The notes under the pieces are model-generated. The model worked only from the letters and a program-made list of their open reading frames with translations. It was not told the DNA's origin and ran no database searches. Positions 48,017 through 56,857 of a stretch of DNA of 64,000 bases are shown one piece after another (the stretch's first letter is position 1; every line of letters starts with the position of its first letter). The DNA is from Stackebrandtia nassauensis DSM 44728. Its GTDB lineage: Bacteria > Actinomycetota > Actinomycetes > Mycobacteriales > Micromonosporaceae. The stretch is taken from NCBI RefSeq assembly GCF_000024545.1, contig NC_013947.1, positions 2,170,001 through 2,234,000 of the forward strand. Reading direction: 5' to 3'. The position numbers were made by a program, and so were the translations under genes.

Positions 48017-48838
48017 ATGAGTGATATACCGTTTCCACGCCGTCTTCTCGGCGACACGTTTAAGCAGCTTCGTGACAAGCGCGACTGGACGAAGAACCGT
48101 GCCGCGACCGAGCTGGGTGTCTCGCGAGACAAGCTCAACGCGATCGAGGAAAGCGCCACGCGACTGTCAATCATGGACATACGGGGTCTATGTAGCACGT
48201 ACGGGGCGTCGCAGGAGTTGGAGCACGAACTCATCGCATTGGCGGACAGTCGACAGAAAGACGGCTGGCTGGAAACGTCCAGAGACGGCGTGCCGAAGTT
48301 CCCATTTAAGTTGCACAGCATGGAGCAACGCGCCAAGGAGTTGTTGATCTACGAATCTGAGTACATGACGGGCCTATTTCAGACCGCTGATTACCTAAGG
48401 GCTAACCAAGCTCAAGAGCGGCTACTGCTGGAGCAGCCGGAGTGGGGCGAGAAGGTGCTGGAGGAGCGACTTGCACGCTGGGAACGCATGAAGCAAAAAG
48501 AGATACCGCCCCGAGTACGCGTGATCTTGAATGAGCCTGTCCTCATGCGGGAGATTGGCTGCCCAGAAGTCATGGAAGCACAGATAGCCTATCTCCGGGA
48601 AGTAAACCAGCTTCCGTTCGTGGACATCTCCGTGCTGCCTCTGGCGGCAGGGCCGCATCCTTCGATGCCCGGGGCCTACATGGTCCTCGCCTTCGACAAC
48701 ACCGAGCCGGATGTCGTATTCCTGGAATCCCGCGATGGAGGTCGCTATGTCTCTAGCCCTATGGTGGTGGCGTTGTATCGAGGAGACTTCTTTGAGACCG
48801 ATACCCTTACCAAACCACTTGAGGAGTTTGTCAAATGA
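48017..48838 (+). CDS. XRE-family regulator with DUF5753 domain
   Basis: The 273-residue protein has an N-terminal XRE helix-turn-helix (residues 14-70: WTKNRAATELGVSRDKLNAI) and a C-terminal DUF5753 domain from about 95 (LLIYESEYMTGLFQTADYLR, RVRVILNEPVLMREIG, VDISVLPLAAGPHPSMPG, YVSSPMVVALYRGDFF). This is the WhiJ-like regulator type of actinomycetes. It overlaps a DUF397 gene by four bases and diverges from another DUF397-containing operon, giving a two-sided regulator/partner locus. Its base composition is clearly AT-richer than the neighbours, which suggests acquisition. Confidence 0.93.
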   Translation: MSDIPFPRRLLGDTFKQLRDKRDWTKNRAATELGVSRDKLNAIEESATRLSIMDIRGLCSTYGASQELEHELIALADSRQKDGWLETSRDGVPKFPFKLHSMEQRAKELLIYESEYMTGLFQTADYLRANQAQERLLLEQPEWGEKVLEERLARWERMKQKEIPPRVRVILNEPVLMREIGCPEVMEAQIAYLREVNQLPFVDISVLPLAAGPHPSMPGAYMVLAFDNTEPDVVFLESRDGGRYVSSPMVVALYRGDFFETDTLTKPLEEFVK

Positions 48839-49008
48839 GCAGATGGCGTAGATCCAGCCGCAGTGCCCCCGAACAGGGCAACTGTGTGGAAGCCCGGACC
48901 ATGGCAAGCCGCTTCGAACTCCGTGACAGCAAACTTGGCGAGTCCTCCGAGATCCTTGACATGACCAAGGCCGACTGGCGGGGCTTCCTGAACCTGGTCC
49001 GCCGCTAA
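48835..49008 (+). CDS. DUF397 protein paired with the XRE regulator
   Basis: The 57-residue product reads MSRWRRSSRSAPEQGNCVEA, then SRFELRDSKLGESSEILDMT and ends KADWRGFLNLVRR. W-x-x-S-S-x-S, GNCVE, VRDSK-like and DW-x-x-F positions all match DUF397. The ATG overlaps the stop of the XRE gene (ATGA), the usual arrangement. Its stop is one base from the end of the convergent SMI1 gene. Confidence 0.92.
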   Translation: MSRWRRSSRSAPEQGNCVEARTMASRFELRDSKLGESSEILDMTKADWRGFLNLVRR

Positions 49009-49009
49009 C

Positions 49010-49738
49010 TCAACCAACACCCCAACGCCACTGCCCGGGGATGGTCTGACAAATAGCCTCAAGATCACCCCGGGTCCGCCCCCGGACGTGCAGCACACAG
49101 CCGACGCCAAGGCCGTCCTGCCGCAGCAGCTTCCCCGGAGCGGAGAACCACCGCACCGGATAGTCCTCAGCACCCGTCCACATCGGGTAATCAGGCAACG
49201 CGACCCGTCGAAAGCGTTCCCCCGCAACACCAACCAGGTCCGCCGACAGCTCAGACGCGTCACACAAACGCCCATCGCCGATCAGCGCCTCGCTCAACAC
49301 CAGCTCCACGATCGCCACCGACAGCCGGTCCATGAACCGCACCCAACCGTGCCGCGCCTCGACGAACACCGGCGGATCGTCCAGATGCAGATCCTCAAGG
49401 CGCACACCCCAAAACGCGCAACCCTGGTTCTCACTGCGATACACCAGAACACCGCCGAGCCCGTCATGCACGAACACCTCGTCGGGCGTCAACAACGGAT
49501 CCAGATTCGAGACCAGATCCAACCGCGCACCAAACAGCGCGTGCGCCTCACGAAGCGCCGCCGGAAACCGCAAGCCAAGCGCCGCCTCGGCTCGCGCCAG
49601 CTCCGCCGCCGGGGTCGCGTCGGCGTCGGAAAGCGGTGCGCCCCAAGCGGACGCGAAGTCGCGAACGAACGCCCAAGCCCGCTGCCGGTCCACGATCCCG
49701 CCGCCGACAGCCTCGGCCACGTCGAACCCGTCACTCAT
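49010..49738 (-). CDS. SMI1/KNR4 (SUKH) family protein
   Basis: The 242-residue protein has the SUKH features ELARAEAALGLRFPAALREA (residues 46-65), LDLVSNLDPLLTPDEVFVHD and LGGVLVYRSENQGCAFWGVR, with a trailing WVRFMDRLSVAIVE. SUKH proteins are immunity or binding proteins for polymorphic toxins in bacteria, but many are solitary, and no toxin gene is adjacent. The protein is soluble. It converges on the DUF397 gene. Confidence 0.85.
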   Translation of the reverse strand: MSDGFDVAEAVGGGIVDRQRAWAFVRDFASAWGAPLSDADATPAAELARAEAALGLRFPAALREAHALFGARLDLVSNLDPLLTPDEVFVHDGLGGVLVYRSENQGCAFWGVRLEDLHLDDPPVFVEARHGWVRFMDRLSVAIVELVLSEALIGDGRLCDASELSADLVGVAGERFRRVALPDYPMWTGAEDYPVRWFSAPGKLLRQDGLGVGCVLHVRGRTRGDLEAICQTIPGQWRWGVG

Positions 49739-49770
49739 GCCGCGAACCGTACCGGAGGCGCACCCCTGGT

Positions 49771-51204
49771 TCAGTCGCCGCGCGGCGGTTGGGCGACCGG
49801 CAGCTCGACCCGCACCGTCGTGCCCTCGCCGGGTTCGCTCTCCAGCTGGACGATGCCGTGGTGTGAGGCCACGATCGACGCGACTATGGACAGTCCGAGG
49901 CCGGAGCCGCCGGTGGCCCGCGAGCGGGACGGGTCGATCCGGTAGAGCCGGTCGAAGACCCGATCCCGGTGCTCTGACGGGATCCCGGGCCCGTGGTCGG
50001 TGACCGAGAAGATCGCGGTGCCGTCCACGGCGGCCACCGTGACATCGATCGGGGTGCCCTCGGGCGTGTGTTGCCTCGCGTTGGCCAGCAGGTTGGTCGC
50101 GACCTGGCGCAGCCGGGACTCGTCGCCGAGCACCATCACCGCGTCACCCGCCTCGACGGTGATGGTCCGGTCGGGCGCGATCGCGCCCGAGTCGTCGACA
50201 CAGTCGATCACCATGCGGCACAGGTCGAAGCGCTCGCGGGAGTCCACGGCGCGCTGGTCGAGCCGGGCCAGCAGCAGCAGGTCGTCGACCAGCCGCGCCA
50301 TCCGCTGGTTCTCGGCGCGGATGCGGTGCATCGCGCGGTCCAGCGGCGGTCCGGGCGGGGTGCCGCCGGACTCGTACAGTTCGGCGTAACCGCCGACCGT
50401 CGCCAGTGGAGTCCGCAGCTCGTGCGAGGCGTCGGCGATGAACCGCCGCAGCCGGGCCTGCTCGGCCTCCCGGTCGCTGATCGCGTTGACCAGCTTGGAG
50501 ACCATGGTGTTGAGCGATCGGGCCAGCCGCCCCAGTTCGGAGGACTTGCCGGTGTCCTTGGCGCGGCGTCTCAGGTTCCCGGCGGCGATCGCCTCGGCGG
50601 TGTCGGCCATGTCGTCCACGGGTTTGAGCCCGCGTCGGGTGATTCGCCAGCCCGCGACGAGCGCCAGGGTCAACACGACCGCGACCGTGATGATCATCGT
50701 GGTGACCAGCTGGTTCCGCACCGCGACCACCTCGGTCAACGGCGCGGCGGCCACGATGCGAAACACCTCAGGTTTCCCACCCTGGTACATCTCGAACCGT
50801 CCGGCGATGGTGATCCGGTAGTCGGTGGAACCGTCCTGAGAGGTGGCCGTCTCGATCTGGCCCGCGTCGGGCAGCGAGGACGGCAGCTTCGGCAAGGGCA
50901 GCGGATCGTCGCCGAACCCGGCCGGGTGGGAGCGGACCACGGTGCCCTTACTGTCCACGAACAACATCGCGACCGACTGGTAGAGCTGGAACCTGTCGTC
51001 GGACCGCTCGGCGGTGGCGGCGACCCCGGGCGGGGCGTCGGCCGGGCCGTCGGGCGGGGTCTGCTGCGGGTACTTGCGCAGTTGGGAGTCCACCCGGTCG
51101 GTCATGGTGGTGGTGACCGCCCCGATGGCCACCACACCGATGACCACGGTCGCCGAACCCAGCAGCGCCGCGGTCGCGACGAGCAACCGAGCCTTGATCG
51201 ACAT
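49771..51204 (-). CDS. Sensor histidine kinase of an OmpR-type system
   Basis: The 477-residue kinase has a first membrane helix (residues 5-30), an extracytoplasmic sensor region (about 35-165), a second helix (LVTTMIITVAVVLTLALVAG), a HAMP domain, the phospho-acceptor His in FIADASHELRTPLATVGG (about 259) and a HATPase_c domain (LLANARQHTPEGTPI, DHGPGIP, GGSGLGLSIV). It is encoded three bases after its response regulator and the pair diverges from a MacB-like ABC transporter, which it probably controls. Confidence 0.94.
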   Translation of the reverse strand: MSIKARLLVATAALLGSATVVIGVVAIGAVTTTMTDRVDSQLRKYPQQTPPDGPADAPPGVAATAERSDDRFQLYQSVAMLFVDSKGTVVRSHPAGFGDDPLPLPKLPSSLPDAGQIETATSQDGSTDYRITIAGRFEMYQGGKPEVFRIVAAAPLTEVVAVRNQLVTTMIITVAVVLTLALVAGWRITRRGLKPVDDMADTAEAIAAGNLRRRAKDTGKSSELGRLARSLNTMVSKLVNAISDREAEQARLRRFIADASHELRTPLATVGGYAELYESGGTPPGPPLDRAMHRIRAENQRMARLVDDLLLLARLDQRAVDSRERFDLCRMVIDCVDDSGAIAPDRTITVEAGDAVMVLGDESRLRQVATNLLANARQHTPEGTPIDVTVAAVDGTAIFSVTDHGPGIPSEHRDRVFDRLYRIDPSRSRATGGSGLGLSIVASIVASHHGIVQLESEPGEGTTVRVELPVAQPPRGD

Positions 51205-51207
51205 TCA

Positions 51208-51978
51208 TCACTCCCTAGGTCGTCGCAACACGTACCCGACTCCGCGCACCGTGCGGATCAGCCGCGGTTCCCGGTTGTCCAGCTTCCGGCGCAGGTACGA
51301 GATATAAGTCTCTACAAGGGACGTGTCGCTGTCGAATTCCATGCCCCACACCTGCCGCAGCAGGTCCGCGCGGGACAGCACCTTGTCGACGTTGCGGATC
51401 AACTGCGTCAGCAGCCGAAACTCTGTGGCCGACAACTCGATCTCCTCGCCCGCCCGCCACACCTGGTGCGCCCGGGTCTCCAGCACCAGATCGCCGACCT
51501 CGAACCGCGTCGTCTCGGCATCACGACCGTCCAAAGTGCGCCGCAACACCGCCTCGATGCGCAGCCGCAGCTCCTCCAACCGGAACGGTTTGGTGAGGTA
51601 GTCGTCGCCCCCGGACAGGTACCCGCGCCGCAGGTCCTGCGCGGTGTCGCGGGCGGTCAGGAAGATGATCGGCGTCAGATCCGAAGCCGCCCGCAGCCTC
51701 GCCGCGACGGTGAACCCATCGAAATCGGGCATGTTCACGTCCAGCAGCACGATGTCGGGCCGCCGCTCCTCGACCGCGGCCATGGCCTGCACCCCGCTGC
51801 GGCACACGTGAACCTCGTACCCGGCGAACGACAGCGCGTCCAGCAGCATGTCGGCCAACAGCGATTCGTCCTCGACGACCAGCAGCCGGGCCGGGCTGCC
51901 GTCACCACGTCGCGCCACGCCCGGCTGGCCCGAAGCGTCGGCGGAGAAGGCGGGAAGAGCTCTCACGATCTCGAGCAT
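51208..51978 (-). CDS. OmpR-family response regulator
   Basis: The 256-residue protein has a receiver domain (RLLVVEDESLLADMLLDAL, phospho-acceptor Asp80 in IVLLDVNMPDFDG, FLTARD, TKPF) and a winged-helix domain (ELSATEFRLLTQLIRNVDKV, VETYISYLRRKLDNREPRLI, VRGVGYVL). About 30 extra N-terminal residues precede the receiver with ATG 51978; a start upstream at 52080 would lengthen this further without similarity to receivers. It lies directly upstream of its kinase. Confidence 0.94.
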   Translation of the reverse strand: MLEIVRALPAFSADASGQPGVARRGDGSPARLLVVEDESLLADMLLDALSFAGYEVHVCRSGVQAMAAVEERRPDIVLLDVNMPDFDGFTVAARLRAASDLTPIIFLTARDTAQDLRRGYLSGGDDYLTKPFRLEELRLRIEAVLRRTLDGRDAETTRFEVGDLVLETRAHQVWRAGEEIELSATEFRLLTQLIRNVDKVLSRADLLRQVWGMEFDSDTSLVETYISYLRRKLDNREPRLIRTVRGVGYVLRRPRE

Positions 51979-52130
51979 GCACCGCGTAGTTGAGGGGTGG
52001 CTGGGCCGAAGGTGGGAGTTGGTTGGGAACCGGCTCCGAGAACTGTCAAACGGCGTTTCGAGGTGTTTGGGTGTAGGCACCGGCGCCGGTTGAACGTTTC
52101 ATTCCATCTCGACAATCTTGAGGATTGTGC

Positions 52131-53525
52131 ATGAGTGTTGCCATCCGGGGCGTCAAGAACGCCCTAAGAAACAAGATCAGGACCGCCGCGGTCTGTCTGG
52201 TCTTGGCAGTGGCCATCGGGCTGACACTGTCCATGTTGATCGCCAACCGGGCCGTGGACGCGAAACTGACCGCGTTGCGCGATGACATGGACACCACCAT
52301 CACCGCCAACCCCGCTTTCGAACCCAAACCGGGCCAGCAGGACGACAAGTCCTCCGAGGAGGACTCCGCAGAGGACGAGTCGACCCTGCTGACCGAGGAA
52401 CAACTGGAGGCGGTCCGCGACCTCGACCACGTCGACTCGGTCTCCGCGACCCTGACCGGCATGCTGGAAACCCCCACGGACGAGTCCGAGGAATCCGGCG
52501 GCAAGGGACCCATCACCCGGATGGGCGGCCCCGGCGGCGTCACCGGCGAGACCGACCTGGAATCCCCGATCGACGCCGACGACGTCGGCGCCCCCGAAGG
52601 CGCCAAGTTCCCGGTCCCACTCAACGGCGTAACCAACAATGTGGACGCGGACGGCAAACCCTTCACCCTCACCGACGGCGAACAACTCAGCGACGGCGAC
52701 ACCCGGGGCGCCCTCGTCAGCGACAAGGTGGCCGAGAAGAACGGCCTCGACGTGGGCGACACCTTCACCGCCTTCGACGAGGAGTTCACCGTCGTCGGCA
52801 TCGCTAAAACCGGCGAGTACGACAGCATCGGCGTCACCATGCTCGCCGCAACCGTCCAAGAACTCTCCGAAGAGGACGGCTACTCCGGCTTCACCATAGA
52901 GGTCGACGACGCCGAGAACCTCGAAGCGGTCACCGAAGCGATCGGCGAGGAACTCGGCTCGACCGTCGAGGTCCGCTCCAGCTCCGACAGCGCCATGCAG
53001 GCCGTCTCGGGTCTGGAGTCCGTCAAACAGATCTCGTGGATCGGATTCCTGGTCTCCCTCATGTGCGCCGCGGTCATCGTCTTCTTCACCCTCACCATGA
53101 CCGTCCGCGAACGCCGCAAGGAAGTCGGGGTACTCAAAGCCATCGGCGGCACCAACCGAGGCGTCATCGGCCAGTTCGTCACCGAAGCGGTAACCCTCGT
53201 GGTCCTGGGAACCGTCCTCGGCCTGGGCGTCGCGGCGGCCTCCTCGAACGTCATATCCGACGTCCTGGTCTCCTCCAACACCCCGTCCGAAGCCGAGTCC
53301 GACAAACTCACCAACGGCGGCCCCGGCATCGTCAAAGCGGGCCCGGGCGGCCCCGAATCCTCCCAAAGCGCCGCCGACCTCATCGGCGACGTAGCCGCCG
53401 GAATCGGCTGGGACACCCTGGGACTGGGTCTACTCGTCGCCCTGGGCATCGCCATCCTCGGCAGCGCCGTCCCCGCCTACCTGATCGCACGCGTCCGTCC
53501 GGCCGAAGTACTGCGAGGAGAATAG
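52131..53525 (+). CDS. MacB/FtsX-type ABC transporter permease
   Basis: The 464-residue permease has an N-terminal helix (AAVCLVLAVAIGLTLSMLIA, about 16-35), a large acidic extracytoplasmic domain (about 40-295) and three C-terminal helices with the FtsX pattern (ISWIGFLVSLMCAAVIVFFT, VRERRKEVGVLKAIGGTNRG, LGLLVALGIAILGSAVPAYL). It works with the ATPase encoded three bases downstream. Such transporters export peptides or lipids or transmit mechanical signals. GAGG lies eight bases before the ATG at 52131. It diverges from a two-component system. Confidence 0.92.
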   Translation: MSVAIRGVKNALRNKIRTAAVCLVLAVAIGLTLSMLIANRAVDAKLTALRDDMDTTITANPAFEPKPGQQDDKSSEEDSAEDESTLLTEEQLEAVRDLDHVDSVSATLTGMLETPTDESEESGGKGPITRMGGPGGVTGETDLESPIDADDVGAPEGAKFPVPLNGVTNNVDADGKPFTLTDGEQLSDGDTRGALVSDKVAEKNGLDVGDTFTAFDEEFTVVGIAKTGEYDSIGVTMLAATVQELSEEDGYSGFTIEVDDAENLEAVTEAIGEELGSTVEVRSSSDSAMQAVSGLESVKQISWIGFLVSLMCAAVIVFFTLTMTVRERRKEVGVLKAIGGTNRGVIGQFVTEAVTLVVLGTVLGLGVAAASSNVISDVLVSSNTPSEAESDKLTNGGPGIVKAGPGGPESSQSAADLIGDVAAGIGWDTLGLGLLVALGIAILGSAVPAYLIARVRPAEVLRGE

Positions 53526-53527
53526 AC

Positions 53528-54223
53528 ATGTTGCAGGTCAACGACGTCACCAAACACTTCAAGTCCAGCGGCGGCACCGTGGCCGCGGTCGACGGCGTCA
53601 GCTTCGACATCCCCAACGGCCGCTTCGCCTCCATCGTCGGAAGCAGCGGCAGCGGCAAGAGCACCCTGCTGTCCCTCCTGGGAGCCCTCGACGCCCCCAG
53701 CGACGGCAGCATCCGCGTGGGCGACGTCGAGATCACCAAACTCTCGGCGCGCAAACAGGTCGCCTACCGCCGCAGCCGCATCGGCTTCGTGTTCCAGCAG
53801 TACTACCTGGTCCCCAACCTCACCGCACTCGAAAACGTCATGCTCCCACTCGAATTCGCGGGCCTACGAGCCAAAGCCCGCCGCCACCGAGCCGCCGAAC
53901 TCCTCAAACAAGTCGGCATCACCGGCTCCAAACCCGGCAGACGCCCCGGCAAACTCTCCGGGGGCGAACAACAACGGGTGTCCATAGCCCGAGCACTAGC
54001 CAACTCCCCGGAACTCATCCTCGCGGACGAACCCACGGGCAACCTCGACAGCCGCAACGGCAGACGCATCGTCCGCCTCCTCAAAGAACTGTCGCGATCA
54101 GAGGGAACCACGGTAGTAGTCGTCACCCACGACCGCTCGGTAGCGGCGGACACCGACATGACCCTGTCCATGCAAGACGGCCGCATCGTCGACGGCGACC
54201 CCGACCCCGACGAGGAGGACTAA
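53528..54223 (+). CDS. MacB/LolD-type ABC transporter ATPase
   Basis: The 231-residue ATPase has Walker A GSSGSGKST (about 41-49), FVFQQYYLVPNLTALENVML, signature KLSGGEQQRVSIARAL, Walker B LILADEPTGNLD and the His switch VVTHD. The LolD/MacB/FtsE group is indicated by the ADEPTGNLDS string. AGGAGA stands seven bases before the ATG, and the gene follows the permease by two bases. An 18-bp perfect hairpin follows as terminator. Confidence 0.95.
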   Translation: MLQVNDVTKHFKSSGGTVAAVDGVSFDIPNGRFASIVGSSGSGKSTLLSLLGALDAPSDGSIRVGDVEITKLSARKQVAYRRSRIGFVFQQYYLVPNLTALENVMLPLEFAGLRAKARRHRAAELLKQVGITGSKPGRRPGKLSGGEQQRVSIARALANSPELILADEPTGNLDSRNGRRIVRLLKELSRSEGTTVVVVTHDRSVAADTDMTLSMQDGRIVDGDPDPDEED

Positions 54224-54253
54224 CCGGCCGCGCACCGTCGCGGCATCAAGACA

Positions 54254-54310
54254 GGTGATCCCGCCGCCGGGGGAGGAGAGGGGCTCCCACTTCCCGGCGG
54301 CGGGATCACC
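54254..54310 (+). terminator. Strong terminator after the ABC operon
   Basis: GGTGATCCCGCCGCCGGG (54254-54271) pairs perfectly over 18 bases with CCCGGCGGCGGGATCACC (54293-54310). The 21-base loop contains an inner GGAG/CTCC pairing. Confidence 0.9.
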
Positions 54311-54389
54311 CAACCGCAGCTCCACCGGTACCGCAATTTCTGACCGCTCTACCGCAATCTCAAGCATGGAAACCGCGCTCACCCGCGCC

Positions 54390-54395
54390 TAGTGT
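54390..54395 (+). promoter_or_regulatory. -10 box TAGTGT of the SRPBCC gene
   Basis: TAGTGT, seven bases, then ATG at 54403. Same hexamer and spacing as before the gene at 35265. Confidence 0.6.
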
Positions 54396-54402
54396 TCTGC
54401 CC

Positions 54403-54864
54403 ATGACCTCGTCCAACTATGACGTCACCGCCACCACCACCGCCCCACCCGCAGTGGTGTGGCGGCTGCTGCTCGACGCCCGCACCTGGCCGCAATGGAC
54501 ACCCATCGACGAACTCGTCGTCGACCGCTCCACCGGCCTGGGCCCCGACAACGGCAGCACCCAAGTCGGCTCGGTAAGAGCCTTCCGCGTGGGCGAAGGC
54601 GTAACCGGCGAACGCGTCACCGAACTCGTCGACGAACGACGCTTCTCCTACGAGGACGCCTTCATCGACGTGATGAGCGACTACCAGGCCAGCATCGAAC
54701 TGACCCCCACACCCACCGGCACCACAATCCGTTGGCACGGCACCTACACGCCCGCACCCGGCATGGAATCGGTCCTGCCCGACTACCTGCGCGACTTCAT
54801 GCAACAGATGGCCGACGGCCTCGCCACCCACGCCGCCTCACTGACCAAGACCACCGACGGCTAA
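54403..54864 (+). CDS. SRPBCC (Bet v 1-like) family protein
   Basis: The 153-residue protein has the START/Bet v 1-like pattern of the polyketide cyclase group: DVTATTTAPPAVVWRLLLDA, TWPQWTPIDELVVDR, RAFRVGEGVTGERVTEL, FSYEDAF and the C-terminal helix DYLRDFMQQMADGLATHAAS. Members bind hydrophobic ligands and a few are enzymes. The role here is not predictable. The start is leaderless by a TAGTGT box. Confidence 0.88.
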   Translation: MTSSNYDVTATTTAPPAVVWRLLLDARTWPQWTPIDELVVDRSTGLGPDNGSTQVGSVRAFRVGEGVTGERVTELVDERRFSYEDAFIDVMSDYQASIELTPTPTGTTIRWHGTYTPAPGMESVLPDYLRDFMQQMADGLATHAASLTKTTDG

Positions 54865-54912
54865 CCGCCACCGATCCCCGCCAAAAGTCTCGCCCATGTC
54901 AGACGTCCCCAC

Positions 54913-54918
54913 TACGAT
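54913..54918 (+). promoter_or_regulatory. -10 box TACGAT of the DUF3224 gene
   Basis: TACGAT, six bases, then ATG at 54925, the leaderless geometry. Confidence 0.5.
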
Positions 54919-54924
54919 CCGGGC

Positions 54925-55323
54925 ATGCGAGCTTCGGGAACCTTCATAGTCGCGGACTTCACCCCGTCCCCAGTACCGAGTCCCACGATCGAAACCGCGA
55001 CCCCCGTCGGTCTCGCCACGATGGGCAAGCAGTTCGAAGGCGAAGTCACCGGCCGCGCCACCACCCTGTTCACAGCGGCGTTCGACCAGTCCACCGGCAC
55101 GGGCACCTACGTCGCGATGGAATCCTTCGAGGGTTCGCTGCACGACCGCTCGGGCACGTTCAACTTCGCCCACTCGGCGACCACCACGGGCGAAGACCGC
55201 CAACACGAGCTGTTCGTCATCGTCCCGGGCAGCGGAACCGGTGACCTGGCGGGGATCACCGGTTCCGGCGGTATCGCGGTCGACCCGGATGGCACGCACC
55301 GCATCTGGTTCGACTACACCTGA
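54925..55323 (+). CDS. DUF3224 protein
   Basis: The 132-residue protein matches the DUF3224 plan: an opening ASGTFIVADF, MGKQFEGEVTGRATTLFTAA, YVAMESFEGSLHDRSGTFNF and FVIVPGSGTGDLAGITGSGG near the end. The fold is expected to be a small allene-oxide-cyclase-like barrel. The function is unknown. It is probably a single-gene unit and its stop lies 28 bases from the convergent DUF4360 gene. Confidence 0.9.
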   Translation: MRASGTFIVADFTPSPVPSPTIETATPVGLATMGKQFEGEVTGRATTLFTAAFDQSTGTGTYVAMESFEGSLHDRSGTFNFAHSATTTGEDRQHELFVIVPGSGTGDLAGITGSGGIAVDPDGTHRIWFDYT

Positions 55324-55351
55324 AGCGCGGCCCGGGCCCAAGGACCAGTTC

Positions 55352-56017
55352 CTAGACGGGGCACTTCTTCCACGAGAAGTTGAAGATCGTGTTGATCGCC
55401 CCATCGGTGGAGTCCATCGCCACGAAGCTCTTCTTGGCCGGATCGTCGCCCGCCCCGACCCGCAACTCGGTGTTGATGTTGAAGTTCCGTTCCTCGCCAC
55501 ACGGCTTGTAAACGAGCTGATCGACGTCAGTCTCGTCGGTGTACTGCCAGTTGTCGCTGGCCGGAGCGCTCAGCTGGTGCTTGGAGGTGTGGGTCTCCGA
55601 CATGCCCTGGAAGTAATACAGAGCCTGCTGCATGCCCGTCGCACCCGGTTCGAGGTGGGCGAACCCCCGATAGTCAGCGGTGGCGATGGCGTACGTAAAG
55701 CCTTGCGGCACATGAACTTCCAGGTTGAGCTGACAGTTCTTGCGGAAATCGGTCGGATCCGAGTTCCCACCCGCCTGAGCGAGGTACTCGCTGTAGGTGA
55801 CGGTGAAAGCGGTGTTGTCGGGCGATACGGATACGGCGGCAGTGCCGGGTGCACAGCCGGAACCGTTGACGGTGGCGACCTTGATGGTGATCTGTTCGGT
55901 GGGCGGGTCATCGTCCTGGAAGGACGAAGCCTGAGCGGGGCTGGACAGCGCGGTCAACGCCAGTGCGGTGGCGGCGATCAGGCCGGTGAGCACGGGAATC
56001 CGTTTGCGGGCATACAT
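55352..56017 (-). CDS. Secreted DUF4360 protein
   Basis: The 221-residue protein has a signal peptide (MYARKRIPVLTGLIAATALA, cleaved near PAQASS) and the DUF4360 hallmarks VNGSGCAPGTAAVSVSPDNT, FTVTYSEYLAQAGG, RKNCQLNLEVHVPQGFTYAI and YRGFAHLEPG. Four Cys in the mature part (GSGC, KNCQ, KPCGE and KKCPV at the end) probably form two disulphides. DUF4360 proteins are secreted and uncharacterised. GAGAGGA precedes the ATG by six bases. Confidence 0.92.
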   Translation of the reverse strand: MYARKRIPVLTGLIAATALALTALSSPAQASSFQDDDPPTEQITIKVATVNGSGCAPGTAAVSVSPDNTAFTVTYSEYLAQAGGNSDPTDFRKNCQLNLEVHVPQGFTYAIATADYRGFAHLEPGATGMQQALYYFQGMSETHTSKHQLSAPASDNWQYTDETDVDQLVYKPCGEERNFNINTELRVGAGDDPAKKSFVAMDSTDGAINTIFNFSWKKCPV

Positions 56018-56239
56018 GACGATCCTCTCGGAGAGGGAATTTGGGCATGTCGATCACTGGTGATTTCGGACTGTTCACAAGCGATCTACGGATCTATGTC
56101 TACCGATGTTCACAGTAAGTGTCAACTAATGCACTCTGAGTTTGTAGATCACTTATGGTCCTTAGGAAACAACACAGTGTTGCCATCGGCTGCTTCTCGC
56201 TGGGACCGGCACTGTCGTGAAGTGGCAGACTTGCGGCGC

Positions 56240-56845
56240 ATGATCGATGAATTCGCGAAGGAATACCTGCACAACGACCTGCGGGGCATCCGCGAGCAGC
56301 TCCTGCGGAAGCTCGATGGGCTGTCTGAATACGACGTGCGTCGCCCATTGACCGCTACGGGGACCAACCTGCTCGGCCTGATCAAGCATCTGTCGCTATC
56401 GGAGTCCAGGTACTTCGGTGAGATCTTCGACCGACCATTCCCCGAACCGCTGCCCCGGTGGGATGATCTCGCGGCTCGCGGGTTCGACATGTGGGCGACT
56501 CAGGACGAGTCGCGGGAGGAGATCGTCAGGCGCTACCGGCGCGTGTGGGAGCACTCGGACGCCACGATCGAGGCTCTGGCCATCGACTCGGCTGGATATG
56601 TGCCGTGGTGGCCACGGCCCAATGTGAAGCTGTTCAACATCATGGTTCATGTGGTCAGTGAGACCAATCGGCATGCTGGACACGCCGACATCCTGCGCGA
56701 ACAGCTGGACGGCTCGACGGGGGCACATGCCCAGCTGGCGGACTCGCAGTCGGAGGCGGAGTTCTGGGAGGCCCGATGCGCGGTGATCGAGGAGGCCGCT
56801 AGGGGAGCTGCTGGTGTCCATGATGGTGCGGAGAGCGGGCTTTAG
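56240..56845 (+). CDS. DinB-family protein (DUF664)
   Basis: The 201-residue protein follows the DUF664 branch of the DinB four-helix fold: NDLRGIREQLLRKLDGLSEY, DVRRPLTATGTNLLGLIKHL, SLSESRYFGEIFDRPFPEPL and later MVHVVSETNRHAGHADILRE. The histidines at IKHL, TNRHAGHAD form the candidate metal site. Relatives include thiol-dependent (bacillithiol or mycothiol) transferases. Start ATG 56240 was chosen because similarity begins there; longer frames read through a promoter-like stretch. Base composition is slightly lower in GC than the surroundings. Confidence 0.88.
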   Translation: MIDEFAKEYLHNDLRGIREQLLRKLDGLSEYDVRRPLTATGTNLLGLIKHLSLSESRYFGEIFDRPFPEPLPRWDDLAARGFDMWATQDESREEIVRRYRRVWEHSDATIEALAIDSAGYVPWWPRPNVKLFNIMVHVVSETNRHAGHADILREQLDGSTGAHAQLADSQSEAEFWEARCAVIEEAARGAAGVHDGAESGL

Positions 56846-56857
56846 GAGCTCGGGCGT

